Shown: positions 11,661-23,234, counted from the first letter of the stretch. The stretch: 64,000 nucleotides of DNA from Euptelea pleiosperma (GCA_035048495.1 CM068546.1:30708674-30772673), one strand, 5' to 3'. Made by a program: numbers and translations. Notes: generated by a model from the letters alone, not told the origin.

Positions 11661-12063
11661 TTAGAGAAAGATAATGGGTATTTCTGGAAACTGGAAAATG
11701 GAAATGGGTTGTTCAGAGGAGGAGGAGAGGAGGAGATAAAAGAGGATAGGAGGAGATGTGGTGTGCAAGCAAGAGAGCATTCATGGCGAATCGCTTTGTA
11801 TTATGTTTTTTCTTTAGTTTTGACAGATTTACAGATGTGTGTCAAGGAAGCAAGAGAGGGCATTCATGGCGGACTGCAGTTTTTTACTTTTGCTTTTTTT
11901 GTGCTTTTTGTAGAGAGAGAGATGTGGTTGGTTTGGTTTTGAGTCGGGTTGGTGAGTAAAGGGATGATAATGTCGGAGTGAGGAGGGAGAGAGAGATTGA
12001 ATTTTAGGATCCAATCCAGAATCTAAAAATGACAAAAACAGTCTCTGTGTTGCGTTGTTTTCG

Positions 12064-12074
12064 TGTATATATAG
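12064..12074 (-). promoter_or_regulatory. Candidate TATA box of the TBL gene
   Basis: On the minus strand the sequence reads CTATATATACAC about 400 bases before the TBL start codon. It is followed by a GA/CT-rich leader (plus-strand 'gagagagagagagag' at about 12,090-12,107 lies just upstream). Position and sequence fit a core promoter. No transcript evidence is available. Confidence 0.4.
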
Positions 12075-12184
12075 AGAGAGGGAGCAGAGGGAGAGAGAGA
12101 GAGAGAGGTGGGGTCGGGGGTGGGACCGTGGGAGTCGTGGGGAAAGTGGGGAAAGAAAGTGACGGAAGACAATCAAGGACGCTC

Positions 12185-12390
12185 ACCCTACAGGGACCTA
12201 CATATCAAAAATCAGTTTGATCGGTGATTTTAACCCGTTGATCTGATTACCCTGAAGAATGCTTGGAATCAACCAATGAAGATGACTCAAATGAAAATAG
12301 TTAGAGATCACCAATCAGAATGATGTTTGGTATGTAGGTCCACCTGGAGCTGGTCCAAAGTCCAAACATCTTACTGTCAGTGGGAGTAAT
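12185..12390. mobile_element. Family-A-related MITE fragment
   Basis: It contains diverged versions of the family-A interior ('acctacatatcaaaaatcag', 'atcaccaatcaga', 'taggtccacctgg'). Ends and target duplication are not recognisable. It lies in the TBL upstream region. Confidence 0.55.
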
Positions 12391-12394
12391 CCGT

Positions 12395-12690
12395 TGCTGA
12401 CCAACCACAATATGCTTCATGTGGTATACTCATAGAGGACGATGACCGTATGGATGTTTGGCCCATCCCTAGATGGACCTACATACCAAATATCAGCCTG
12501 ATTAATGATTTCAAACATTTGGATCTGTGTACCCCAATATTACACGGATAAAAATCAACCCATGAAAACGACTTCAATCCAACGCTTACAAATCACTAAT
12601 CAGGCCAATTTTTTAGGGCCAGACATCCATACGGTTAAAAATCTAAGAATATGTCACGTGGCTCATACCGACGACCGTGATCAAAGACGA
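12395..12690. mobile_element. Family-A MITE, diverged, ends unclear
   Basis: Left and right arms carry 'gaccgtatggatgtttggcc' and 'ccagacatccatacggtt' in inverse, with GTCACGTGGC near the right end. The terminal GGGTCGGGCTC motif is not preserved. Confidence 0.65.
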
Positions 12691-12814
12691 CAGTGAGGCA
12701 ATAAAGAATCCCGACATAAATACCGTTGTAAAAGGTCGTAGGGTAGAGAGAGAATAAATTATTTGTCCTGAATTACCCTTGCAGTTTTTCTAAAAGTTCC
12801 TCCCTAACGGCACA

Positions 12815-12976
12815 GGCTTCCGTGACCATCCTTTTATGACAGGCTCACCGGACGGGCCCGAAAACTTTGGCACCAAGTGAAGCCAGCTCAGCACTATCAC
12901 AACCGTTGGATTCTTGGAATCCACGCCCGACAAGGCCTGTCATGTGACTCTGTCATAAAGGCCGGTCACGGGAGCC
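12815..12976. mobile_element. Family-B-like short palindromic MITE
   Basis: The arms read GGCTTCCGTGACC..CTTTTATGACAG and CTGTCATAAAGGCCGGTCACGGGAGCC in inverse. The centre holds the family-B landmark 'accgttggattcttggaatccac'. No clear target duplication. Confidence 0.55.
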
Positions 12977-13004
12977 ATAACCCGACCTGAATAAAACTTT
13001 GATG

Positions 13005-13352
13005 ACAGGCTGTCATCGAGGCCGAAGGCAGGGCGCAATATGAGCCACGTGGCATATTTTATAGGGCTCTACCCGTATGGATATTTGGCCAATCCTTAGC
13101 TGGACCTACAAACCAAAAATCAGCTGGAATAGTGATTTCTAGATGGTAGATCCGCATTATTTTCATGGGTTGATTTTAACCGTTGTAATTTGAGCATCAT
13201 TGACCACTATTTGAGGTACAAATATCCAAAGGTTTGAAATCACTAATCAAGCTGATTTTTGGTTTGTAAGTCCACTAAGGATTAGAAAAACATCCATACG
13301 ATCCGAGCCCTCTAATAGTATGCCACGTGGCTCTATTGCGCCCTGTCATCTA
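13005..13352. mobile_element. Family-A MITE with a G-box in both arms
   Basis: Arms with GCCACGTGGC lie at about 13,033-13,042 and 13,322-13,331, and the inner landmarks are 'cccgtatggatatttggcc' and 'acatccatacga'. The outer ends differ from the full-length copies (CAGGGCGCAATA on both sides). The target duplication was not resolved. Confidence 0.65.
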
Positions 13353-13429
13353 AGTTTGACTCCCCTTCCAGTAAAAAAAATGTTTACAAATTGACACAAA
13401 GGCCCTTAAAGAGAGAGGTAATGACAACA

Positions 13430-13606
13430 GGAACAGGTTCCGATGACCAGCAAAAGTGAACCAAAAAAGTTCACTTTTTTTCTTGGCCGTGCATCAAACG
13501 GCGGTTTTACTTTTGCAAAAGTGATACCAGCTAAGCACTATTAACCACCGTTGGATTCTAGGGATCCACGGCCGAGAAAAAATGTGAACTAACCCGACCC
13601 ACGACA
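13430..13606. mobile_element. Family-B-like fragment
   Basis: Contains the family-B centre 'accaccgttggattctagggatccacggcc' and inverted 'aaaagtgaacc..gttcac' blocks. Its right side runs into the target duplication of the next family-A element. Boundaries are approximate. Confidence 0.45.
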
Positions 13607-13615
13607 ATATATTAG

Positions 13616-13996
13616 AGTTCGGGCTCCAGTGGCAGCCATGACAGGGTCCCCTTATAAGACACAATATGAGCCACTTGACACTCTTAAAGGACGCTGACCG
13701 TATGGATGTTTGGTCAATCCCTAGGTGGACCTAAAACAAAAAATCAACGTGATTAATGATTTCAAACCATTGGATCTTTGTACCTCAAATACTGCTCAAA
13801 TTCACACAGTTGAGATCAATCCATGAAAATCCAACATCTAGAAACTACTAATCAGGCTGATTTTTGGTTCGTAGATCCACCTAGGGATTGGCCAAACATC
13901 CATATGATCATAGTCTTCTAATAATGTGCCATGTGGCTCATATTTTGTCCTGTAACGGGAGCCCGTCATTTTAGGGCTGTCACTGGAGCCCGACCC
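13616..13996. mobile_element. Family-A Mutator-like MITE, full length (381 bp)
   Basis: Ends AGTTCGGGCTCCAGTG and CACTGGAGCCCGACCC. The flanks ATATATTAG (13,607-13,615) and ATATATTAA (13,997-14,005) agree at 8 of 9 bases. The body is an imperfect palindrome with the usual 'ctgaccgtatggatgtttgg' arm. Both arms have one-base variants of the G-box. Confidence 0.85.
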
Positions 13997-14057
13997 ATAT
14001 ATTAAGAGGGGTACATCATTATCATGTGAAAATTTTTGACTGCAACAAGTAAAAAGC

Positions 14058-16375
14058 TCACTGAAAAATTAATTTCCAGAAAAAAATAGTTATGACAATT
14101 TGGCCTACAGCAAAAAAATCAGTTGATTTTGCAGTCAAACATTTGTCGCGGGAAGAGGTAAAAAGATTTCTAAAAAATAATTTCATTCTGCAATTTTTTG
14201 CATTACAATTTTTTTTCAGCCGTTTGGAATCAGATAGTTTGCAAATTACAAGTGTATTGTGTATTATTATTTTTTATTATTAAAATACACGAATTTAATA
14301 AACTTTTTGTAAGGTTAGGCTGCATAATACTTTTTTCAAAAAAAAAAAAAAAAATCTTAAAATCCACATTATATGCAAACTTGTTTATCTCAAAGGTGTC
14401 TTCCACTAGTGTGTATAATATGCAAATTGGCCCCGCTAGACGATGATTAAGATCAACGCCAACTAAGTTGCTATGGTTGGGATCGATTGGACCGTGCTCC
14501 AAGTTGCATACTTGTTTGATATATGCCAATTTTACGCATCCAATCAAGAAGGGTCAAAATTTGAGTTTTTTAATAAAAAACTCGATTAGTACGTGTTGAG
14601 TGGAGAGGCGTTGACCCAACGATATTGCTGGTTGGTGAAAGAATGTAAAAATTTGCAGTTACATCGAAGGTAGTCCCGCAACACTTTTGGAATATTTTCT
14701 TATCAAATTCGCCAAGCATTTCGCGTAGAAAAAAATTTCTAGGTTGTATTGGGTGCCGCTATTTAAAAGGATTGCAGCTTCAACTTGAGTGCCAACTTTT
14801 AGTGTTTGGTCCAGAACTAATCCAATAGCTTTTAATAGATCCAGTTTGATTAGGATCATGGTGGATCCATAACTAATCCAATAACTCAGTGGGGGACCCA
14901 GGAAGGACCCGGGGGCAGCCCCCCCATCAAAATCCTGGGTCCGCCACCGCAATAACTTATTAGATAATAATTCTAACGTTGTGTTTGGATAAGCTTAAAG
15001 CTTTACTTATATGTAAAGTGCTTTAGTTAAGCTGTTTTGGCTGTTTTGGCTGTTTGGTAACTATACAAGAATAGTTCCTCTTTTTTTAGAGTATTAGCTA
15101 AAGAAAATATTTTTTTAGTATTACAAAAATTTTAAGGTAAAAATTCTTTACAAAAAGTGTGTTTTAAGTTTTATCACATACCATTTTTTTTTCGATAAGT
15201 GCTTAAAAATCGATAAAAACTGGTTTATTGCGATTTTTAAGGTTACACAAACACAACCATACGATAAGCTGTCAGGTTGACCTGCATTGAGCCGATCTAA
15301 TGGATAAATGAGTAATATTTGATTTAAGGGCATGTTTGTTGATTGCCATTTTTGCTTGTTTGTTAGTCATTTTAAAGTGGAAAATTTTCTCGAGAAAACA
15401 AGATTTTCCCATCCAAGCTTGGAATTCATTTTCTTTCCACATAGGTGAGTAATACTTTAATCTGGATCTCACGTTATCAAATAGAATCATCGGGGCAATC
15501 CGACAATTGACATCCTAGTATTGGCCAACAAAATACTCAACATTAAATAATTTCGACAATGTATTTTTTTTCTTTTTAAAAAAAAAATCAACACAATGTA
15601 TAGTTGATTGTGCATACATGATCTCTATGTGAGCCCACCATCGGGTGTAAGAACTGGATGTAAGAATAATAGCGTAATTACGCTGTCAGAGAATAATAGC
15701 GTAATTGGGTCCTACCCGGCGATCATGCGCTAATGATTGTGCGCCACATATACCCATGGTTAATTTTTTAAAAATCAAATCCTAAACCCCATGTACCATA
15801 GCATTGTCCATTGAATACAATTACATATTAAAATCTCGTCGAAATCATTTTTTTAAAATTTTTGAAAATTAATTATTTTTATTTTTGATAAGCCTGCCGA
15901 AATAAATATTGAAATATGAGTTAGATATGTTTGGCTATGAACGCATTTAATTGGTCGATAAAAATAATATTTTAGAATGTGTGCCTCAACATGTGGTGGG
16001 AACCCTTAGAATAAGGAAGTCAGCAACATTTAGAATTTGATAGGCATGGGGCCCATTTGGGGTACCCCACGAAGAGCCCATTTCTCTTAAGAAAAAGGAG
16101 GGTAAAGTAGACTTTAGGGCACTACTGAATAATTAATCAGTGCACATGTGAACAAACCACGTCGTGTAGTGCCCACTCATCACGTATCTAATCTTACTTG
16201 GCAAATATGACTTTGGTGCATCGAATCCACCTTTAATTGCACCCCACTCCATATCTGTCCTCCTTTCTCTATCTTTTATGTTCGGGTTCAAATTCTGATC
16301 CAAGATTTTGTTCAAGGGTCGGCAAGGTGGCAAGCGATGGTCAATCAACAATGTCAGTAACTGTTGGTAACATCT
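14058..16375. repeat. Diverged intergenic duplication block, copy 2 (partner 960-3165)
   Basis: Collinear with 960-3165 as listed there. This copy lacks the two palindromic elements of copy 1. It carries instead an unrelated segment at about 14,580-15,900, including a possible element at 14,978-15,257 whose ends GTTGTGTTTGG and ACAAACACAAC are inverse repeats. Short open frames here are not conserved in copy 1, so I call no gene. Confidence 0.7.
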
Positions 16376-16523
16376 TTAATTGACGGAATTATCTTTACAT
16401 AGAAATAGGGCATTTTAGTCATTTTGATCATAAAGTCTATCAACTTTTTAATTAGGGACATTTTATTTGCACCCCAAATTTTGTGACAACACCCCACTCA
16501 AATTTTTACTCCTTGTTTCCGTC

Positions 16524-16695
16524 TCTCTCATCCTATTTCACTCTTTCTCTCTACAAATCTTGTTTAGAAAACAGTCTGTTCGGCCTGATCCAACCAAACA
16601 GGATGGTTTGTTCGGTTGGATCAGGCTGAACAAACTGTTTTCTAAAAAAAATTGTAGAGAGAGAGAGAGAGAGAGAGTGAAATAGGATGAGAGAG
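16524..16695. repeat. Near-perfect 172-bp palindrome (hairpin-forming)
   Basis: The left arm CTCTCATCCTATTTCACTC pairs with the right arm GAGTGAAATAGGATGAGAG. Inside, 'agaaaacagtctgttcggcc' pairs with 'ggctgaacaaactgttttct', and 'gatccaaccaaacaggatgg' forms the apex with 'ttcggttggatc'. A (GA)n run sits in the right arm. Probably a foldback MITE; no target duplication was resolved. Confidence 0.7.
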
Positions 16696-16699
16696 ATTT

Positions 16700-18090
16700 T
16701 TAACCATTGGATTGGAGTCTTTTTTTTTCATAGGTTTATTTTTAACTGTGGGATTAGAGCATTATTTAGTATTTATTCCAATGCTGGAGACCCAATTTTT
16801 TTCTCTTAAGTCGTCGCAACGTAAAATTTGATTCCACGATCCTATCAATCAATTCTTTTGGATAGTTGATCAAATGATGGTCCACACGGTTATATTCTTC
16901 ATCAACACCTCTACATTTGACACATATAGCTTGTCAATTCTTTTTAGAGAGTCCTTTTTATCACTATCGCTAGTATCCAAAATTGATGAGTATTCCTGAC
17001 AATGTCAATCAACGATATTTAAATTGTGATCCATTTAAAAGTTGGATCACAAGTTTTTGAAGTCCCCCTCCCAAAATGCCACGTGGAGTACTACTCTTCA
17101 AGGCCATTGACATTATAGATATTTGGTCCACTTCTTGATGATCTACAAATTAGAAAATCAGTTTTGTTTGTGATTTAAACTTCTTGGAGTTTTGGAAGTC
17201 TCCCTTCCAAATTGCCACATGGAGTAGACTTTAGGGTCCAATATATTCGGTCCAGCTATTGATGGATTCACACATCAAAATCAGTTTAATTGGTGATTTA
17301 TATTCGTTGGATTTAACATTTTAATAGCGTGATTTTTTGCCGTTGAATTCAAATATATATTTTTTTCTTCTGGAAGATAAAATATATTGTTACAATTCAC
17401 GGGTCACATCAGTCATGTCAGTAAAAATATATTAATAAATGATTAAAATTTTATTATTATTTTTCAAAAAACCTCAATAAACGGTAAAAATGATTTTTTT
17501 CCCCTAAATATAACAGCCATTATAATGAAATAGCAGCCGGTCTAACGGATATGACAGGATATTATGTAAGAGGGTCGGAGTGTTATTGTTACAATGATTG
17601 TTTTTTAAACCATGGTGTTACTGTCATGTCGTTATGTATGTTATAATGGGTCACATCATAGTAAAAAAAATTCAGAATAAAATTATTTTACTATTTTAAT
17701 TTCTTTGTCAAAATAACATCAATAATGGTAAAATAAAATGGCTATTATTTTTGTTCTTACGTTAAGTCTGATTTTCGATTTTGGGCTTTCTAAGGCGATC
17801 TTGATCGTCTGAATTGTAACATTCACATGGAAGGTTAAAAATGTCTATAAATCAAATGGTTAAAATCATCTAATCAAGTAAATTTTTTGACCAGAGGATC
17901 TTGTAGGGGGGATCGCATTTTGGATAATTTTAGAAGCCTAATTTGGTCAAATACAATAATTAATATAGTTTCACGCGCTCTAAGCCTGGCCCACGCGCGG
18001 TTAGGAATATTGGCCGCAATCTGAGCAGTAAGTAACACACCCTGCCCTATAACCTAGCCGCGAAAGATTGGAACATTTTGCTTTACAGTT
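16700..18090. other. Intergenic with family-A and family-C fragments
   Basis: Diverged family-A pieces near 17,060-17,330 ('tgccacgtggagtactac', 'aatcagttttgtttgtgattt') and family-C pieces near 17,460-17,760 ('aacagccattataatg', 'tttaaaccatgg'). No gene is seen. Confidence 0.45.
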
Positions 18091-18094
18091 CACA

Positions 18095-18370
18095 CTAAGA
18101 TTTTAAATGGTCCGTTATAACGGTCCTTTAAAGTCTCCACCAAGGAACACCGAGACAAAACAATGCTAGCGACCCTAGTAGTCTCTTCGCATGGTTTAAA
18201 AAAGAGGAAAGGACAGGTGGAGCGGATTGATCGAATGCTAGGTAAAAGAAAAGGTGATTAATATTTTATAATTTTTTAAAGATAATCTTAATAATAATAA
18301 AAGAAATTTGTTTCTAAAGATAAAGGCTGTTATTTCCGTTATAAAAGTCGTTATAACACTTACTCTGTCT
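18095..18370. mobile_element. Family-C (hAT-like MITE) fragment
   Basis: Begins near 'ttttaaatggtccgttataacgg' and ends 'cgttataaaagtcgttataac', both family-C landmarks. An unrelated stretch lies in the middle. Termini are degraded. Confidence 0.45.
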
Positions 18371-18387
18371 TTCTGGATTTGAACATT

Positions 18388-18779
18388 GGCTCAGGCACCA
18401 GTTACCGCCCTAAAATGACAGGCTCCGGTTACAGGACGCAATATGTGCCACGTGGCACACACTTAGAGGAATCTGACCGTATGGATGTTTGGCCAATCCG
18501 TGGACCCAAACCAAAAATTGGCTTGATTACTGATTTATAGGTGTTCGATTGGACTTATTTTCATGGGCTAATCTCAACTGTGGGAATTTGAGCAGTATTT
18601 GAGGTACAAAGATCCAACGCCTAGAAATCACTAATCAGGCTGAGTTTTGGTTTGTAGCTCCACCTAGGGATTGGCCAAACATTCATACGGTTAGAGTACT
18701 CTAAGAGTATGCCACGTGGCTCATATTGTGTCCTGTAACTGGAGCCTGTCATTTTAGGTAGGCAACTGGAGCCCGACCC
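18388..18779. mobile_element. Family-A Mutator-like MITE, full length (392 bp), two G-boxes
   Basis: Ends GGCTCAGGCACCAGTT and AACTGGAGCCCGACCC. The flanks TTGAACATT (18,379-18,387) and TTGAGCATT (18,780-18,788) agree at 8 of 9 bases. Both arms contain GCCACGTGGC (about 18,447-18,456 and 18,711-18,720). It is the best-preserved member in the window and the best reference copy. Confidence 0.88.
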
Positions 18780-18829
18780 TTGAGCATTATATTCGAATTA
18801 ATGCAAACGGACTGGGCATCTTACCGTTA

Positions 18830-19118
18830 AAACGAATTATAACAGACGGGCAAAATGAAACAAAAAAAAATGGAAAAAGGATAAAAAGAAAAAAAAAATG
18901 AGAAAAATGAAAAAATGACGGAAATAACAGCAATTTTTTTTTCACATTTTTTTTTTTCAGAAAATGACCGCTGCTTTTTTATTTTAACTGCCGTTTAAAC
19001 GATTAAAATGAAAAAAACGGCCGTTATTTTATAAGCGGTAAAACAGTTCTTAACGTATGGACTTGGGGCATTATTATTTTAACGGCCATTGAAACGGCGT
19101 TATTTGAAACCATGGTTC
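18830..19118. mobile_element. Family-C (hAT-like MITE) copy, left end degraded
   Basis: Runs from 'cgaattataacagacgggc' to 'gttatttgaaaccatgg'. The order of landmarks (aacagacgggcaaa, ggaaataac, aacggccattgaaacggc) matches the complete element at 43,089-43,430. Confidence 0.6.
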
Positions 19119-19845
19119 AGCCTCTGTAATGGTTGGTGGCAAAGAAAATCTCCGTTGAGAGATTCTTGCTTTGTACAAGATCTAAGGCTTCACCTTTCTG
19201 TTGATCTTGGGTGACAGTGCTGGTCAAGATAGTATCAACATCAATGATGGTGATGATGACACCGGCGAGGAATGCAACAACAGTTTACCAATGGTGGGGT
19301 TGATGGTTAATGGTAATGGTGGGGTCGATGGTTAATTGTGGTTTGAGACCCGACGAGAAGCAAATCTGTCACCCATCAGAAGAACGATAGACCAATAGGA
19401 GAGGATCAGTAGAGTATAAGTCGGATGACCCGTTCTGATACAATATTAAAATTTAGAATTTATTGAATAACTTGAGTAATTACATTGACCTACTCAAAAT
19501 TCTTGTACAGAACATTACAAGGGTCCAGTAGGAATGAGATCTTATAATCTCAATCAAATCTAATCTCACACAATTTATTATAATATATATTCCCTTACCG
19601 TTCCCACCACAAGCAAACGTATTCAAACCAAAGATTCGAACTCATCTTTACACGTCAGCTCTGTCTCATATTTCTGAAGGGAAGGGAGGGGCCAAGGAAC
19701 GTATCTTGTGGTGGGACCCTTAACTATTAAAGGTTCATGTACCTATGTACACCCAATATCTTACGGATGGCCCACCAACTCTATGGTACAGTTCGATCTA
19801 TATTTGAGAAGTAGGTTCACGAGTTAACCTTGGTGTGAACAAAGC
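19119..19845. other. Intergenic, no gene seen
   Basis: Contains a weak 'gatggtgatgatgacac' simple run and two direct repeats of 'ggtggggt.gatggttaat' near 19,292-19,335. Nothing coding is recognised. Confidence 0.45.
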
Positions 19846-20158
19846 CAATCACAGCCCACAATACGAGCCACGTGGCACACTGTTAGAGGGTGATAACTGT
19901 ATGGATGTTTGGCCAGTCCCTCGGTGGAAAAATCATCCTGATTAGTGATCTACAACCTTTGGATCTTTGCACCCAAATAACGCTCAATAATGCTCAAATT
20001 CCTACGTTTAAAATCAACCCATGAAAATAACTTCAATCCAACGCTAAGAAATCAATGATCGGGTCTATTTTTGGTTTGTAGGTCCACCTAGTGATTGGCC
20101 AAACATCCATATGGTAAGTGTCCATTAAGAGTGTGCAACGTGGCTCGTACTGTGAGTT
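19846..20158. mobile_element. Family-A MITE, moderately diverged
   Basis: The left arm has CACAATACGAGCCACGTGGCAC and the right arm has CAACGTGGCTCGTACTGTG in inverse. The inner 'ctgtatggatgtttggcc' pairs with 'ggccaaacatccatatgg'. The G-box is intact on the left and mutated on the right. Outer ends are not delimited. Confidence 0.65.
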
Positions 20159-20159
20159 G

Positions 20160-20700
20160 TTATTAACTTATTACTCGTTGGTTCGCTAAAACCAGTTACG
20201 AGCTTGTTGTAACTTTTGGCGATCAATGAGTCAGTTAGACAGTAAGCCCCACAAATCAATTGATGGAGTGGAAGATGGGCCCCCACCTTAGATTTCATCT
20301 TTGAATATTCAAAATGAAGACACGTGTTACAAGTGGTAACCACCATGACGGCAAGAAGCCCTTACTCCCTGGTCAAGCCGCAACTCATGCTTAACAAGAC
20401 ACATGGATAGCATATAAATGTTGCCCTGTCCATACCATCATGTCGCGTCTTGCAAGTGGTTGCCAACGCCAAGCCCGCAAACTCTTTAAGAAAATGGATG
20501 CAAGCATGTGCAGCCCTAAAACTGTGGTTTGCAAATCACCACATTTGCACCGGAGTGCAAAATTCATCCCATTGCAGCGAACCAAGCAAGGCCCTAAAAA
20601 CAATAACGGGTGTATAATGGTCAACCAATTTTTTTATTATTAAGTTTTCAGCGTTATTTTGGACATAATGTAAAATAAATTAAATTTGGGATTTTTATTA
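20160..20700. other. Intergenic, no gene seen
   Basis: Short open frames on both strands overlap each other and show no family resemblance. No TIRs or LTR motifs are recognised. Confidence 0.4.
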
Positions 20701-21164
20701 GGAATGAGAAATGCAATTGAAACCGGCCCCGGTTATAACCGAACTCACCGGCCTCATTCAATTCTCCATTGGTTATATATAAACTTCAACAATCCGATAG
20801 GGAGGATTCCTTTTCTGATTGAAAAAACTTCAAGAGAGATTTCCCCACGTTGAGAGAGATCGATTGGAAGAATGCTGAATTGGACGTGAAGATAAAGCAG
20901 AAAGCTTCGGAGGAAGAAAATGCTCGGCGTTGCAGTGATTTAACCCCGAATTCATTCATTGATGTCTTCAATGCAACAACGAAATCCATTCGTGATTTTG
21001 CTAAGCCGTTGATTAGCTTGATCGGAGATTCCATTTTCTACTCAAAACGATCCCACAAGAAGTATGCATTTGAAGCATCTCTCTCTCTCTCCTAGAGAAT
21101 GTTCAACGATTTTTCCCCTAGAAAGGGGAATTGTTAGTTCTTGTGTGCTTCTCTTGGGGTCGTA
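20701..21164 (+). repeat. Probable LTR remnant upstream of a primer-binding site
   Basis: A TATA-like 'tggttatatataaac' at about 20,770, CT-rich sequence near 21,080 and the following PBS suggest an old 5' LTR. Its left boundary cannot be set because no second LTR is seen in the window. Confidence 0.4.
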
Positions 21165-21183
21165 TCAATGGTATCAGAGCAAC
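21165..21183 (+). other. Retrotransposon primer-binding site
   Basis: The stretch contains TGGTATCAGAGCAAC, complementary to the 3' end of initiator tRNA-Met, as used by many plant LTR elements. It is followed after about 60 bases by gag-like sequence. Confidence 0.7.
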
Positions 21184-21244
21184 AGTTTTTTCTTGTGTCT
21201 TGGTGATAATGACTCACTAGATTAGAGCTCAAGAGACTAACAAA

Positions 21245-21680
21245 ATGAAGGAAAATATTAAGAGCTTACGAGAAAACTCAGGGAGATAATTTGAGGCCTT
21301 GAAGGAGTTAAGGCAGTGGATGGCAACCATAAGCCTTAAATATGATCAATTAAATTCACGATTAGTTGAGTCAGATGTTGATCATGGTGAGACCTCTTAC
21401 CATGGTCTTAAAAACAATATTCGAGTTCATGTGGAGTTCTATCACCCTACCACAATGTCTCAATCGTTGGGTTTGGCGTGTCTACAAGGAGATAAGATTA
21501 TTCGTACTTAAGCTAAAACAAAGTACGGTGATTTGTGATTATCTTGCTCAATTTGAGTCGTTAGCTAATCAAGTGCTAGGATGAACAGAATGGCTTGTGG
21601 ACTGCTTTGTTAAAGCTCTGATGTGCACAAATAGCAGCCAACCACTATGATGTCCCCTATTGGACTTGCACGATTGCGAG
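21245..21680 (+). pseudogene. LTR-retrotransposon gag relic (Ty3/gypsy type)
   Basis: Broken frames resemble the retrotransposon gag core: a coiled segment (LKELRQWMATISLKYDQL), then after frameshifts LFVLKLKQSTVICDY and LAQFESLANQVLG. At least two frame changes and several stops interrupt it. No protease, RT or integrase follows, so this is a truncated remnant. Assignment to Ty3/gypsy rests on the 'FE.LANQV' pattern of that gag family. Confidence 0.6.
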
Positions 21681-22065
21681 AAGGCGATCTTTGATACCCA
21701 TACTATTGACTTGGAACCTAATAATGTTGGGGCCCATTCTAACAATAGTAACATTAAGCTAGAGAGGCCCAACATCATCCAAGAGCATGAAATAATTGTT
21801 GATTCAATTCACGTCAACGTTGAAGAGTCCTTTATCCAGTCTATAATTTCAGATTATTGTGACAAGTGTAACGTTAATGAAGACAGATCCTCATGTAATT
21901 CATTTTTTGTTAGTGAATGACTTCGAGAAACATCATATCGAGTGTATTATTTCAAAGAAGTAAGACGATAAATAAATTACTTTTAATTCTAATGCACCTA
22001 ATCGAGTTAAATTGGGTATTGCTTGCATGATCATCATCACCTACAACATATATGCAATCTAGTGA

Positions 22066-22481
22066 AGACTTGTGATGATCGAGCCGTTCATGGTTGCGAT
22101 ATCCAATGAGATCGAATTGAGATCCTGGAGGAAATATAACTTTTCTATGCTTTGACCTTGAGGTCAAGGTCAAACATAACTTACCATACGGTGGATACGT
22201 TGAAGATCTTTCAAAAAGACTGATAGCACCATAGGAAACAATAAATCCATGTACTATGTATCATATTGTAGGAGAAAATAAACAACAATAAATCGGTGGG
22301 ATATATACTTACCATATTGAAGGAGAGAATACATAAGTTGCTAATTCGGATAATTAGGCTCCTATGTATATAAACTGTAGATGAGAATATGTAACAATTG
22401 AATTTTAAATCGTCAATTGTTCATTAATTAAAGAAGGTTTTGAATTGTCACAACCATGAACGACTCGATCATCACAAGTAG
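22066..22481. mobile_element. TIR element, about 416 bp, type unknown
   Basis: The left end ACTTGTGATGATCGAGCCGT and the right end ACGACTCGATCATCACAAGT are inverse, continuing into TCATGGTTG / CAACCATGA. The interior has repeated 'accatatTGAAGGAGAgAAT' motifs near 22,265 and 22,315. No target duplication was found and there is no open frame of note. Confidence 0.6.
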
Positions 22482-22604
22482 CATAATAATAATAGTTATA
22501 ATAAGTTTAATTTCTAAATATGATTACTCTAACTGAGACTAATTTTAGAATTACTATGGTGCTATAATCAAGATATAATAATATGAATAGAAGATATAGA
22601 GATT

Positions 22605-22981
22605 TGGGTGCTTTTTGGATGAAACTACCCTCAAACCAAAAAATAAAAAAAAACCAGCACCCCTCTCTCTCTCTCTCTCTCTCTCTCAATCGAATAGGCC
22701 CTATGGCTGGGCTGACCGTGGGATACATAGTCCCCACGGTTAGCCCAATCATGGGACATTTGAGAGAGAAAGAGAGACGTACTTGTGGTGGTGGAAGTGG
22801 CAGCGACGACATCCTCTTTTTTTTTTTCTTTTCTGTTTTGGGTTTTTTCCAAGGTGGAGAGGGAGGGACGAAGAGGGGGGCTTGGTTTTTTTTTTTAATT
22901 TTTTTGGTCTTAATGGCACATTTGGCCAAAAAGCACACAAATGGGGTGCTTATGGAATTTGTGGGGTGCAAATGGAATTCC
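22605..22981. mobile_element. Family-E Mutator-like MITE, left end truncated
   Basis: Shares with the complete copy (38,468-38,976) the order: 'gggtgctttttgg', CT-repeat, 'ccgtgggatacatagtccccacgg', 'gagagacgtac', 'ttggccaaaaag', 'gtggggtgcaaatggaattcc'. The leftmost about 40 bp are missing. Overlapping open frames on both strands come from simple repeats and inverted arms, not genes. Confidence 0.75.
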
Positions 22982-23234
22982 ATGTTATTTTAATATCTTT
23001 AAATCGTTTTCCTAATTTTTCGTTTAATATCTTTAATTCTTTTACCTAATTTTTTTCTTCAAATCATAGCTAAAGAGTAGCAATACGATACTTAAATGAC
23101 AAAAAATTTGTCTCAAAAAAATCCATGGTTCACGGGTTCAATCACTTTTATCAGTTTTTGAAGAACTAGACTGAAAATTCTCAAAATTTCGGCCTGACCT
23201 GGTCTGATTTTCAATACAATGGTTTTAAGCATGG

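Noticed and set aside
11454..12220. Open frames opposite and upstream of TBL exon 1
   Set aside because: Shadows of the TBL first exon and of its GA-rich leader.
14978..15257. Possible MITE with GTTGTGTTTGG ends
   Set aside because: The ends are inverse, but the match is short and no target duplication is visible; mentioned only within the duplication block.
21660..21920. 86-codon plus-strand open frame after the gag relic
   Set aside because: No recognisable motif; it may be leftover retrotransposon sequence. Not supported as a gene.
22507..22993. Open frames of 136-158 codons on both strands
   Set aside because: Same explanation: a second family-E MITE with CT runs and inverted arms. No protein family resemblance.
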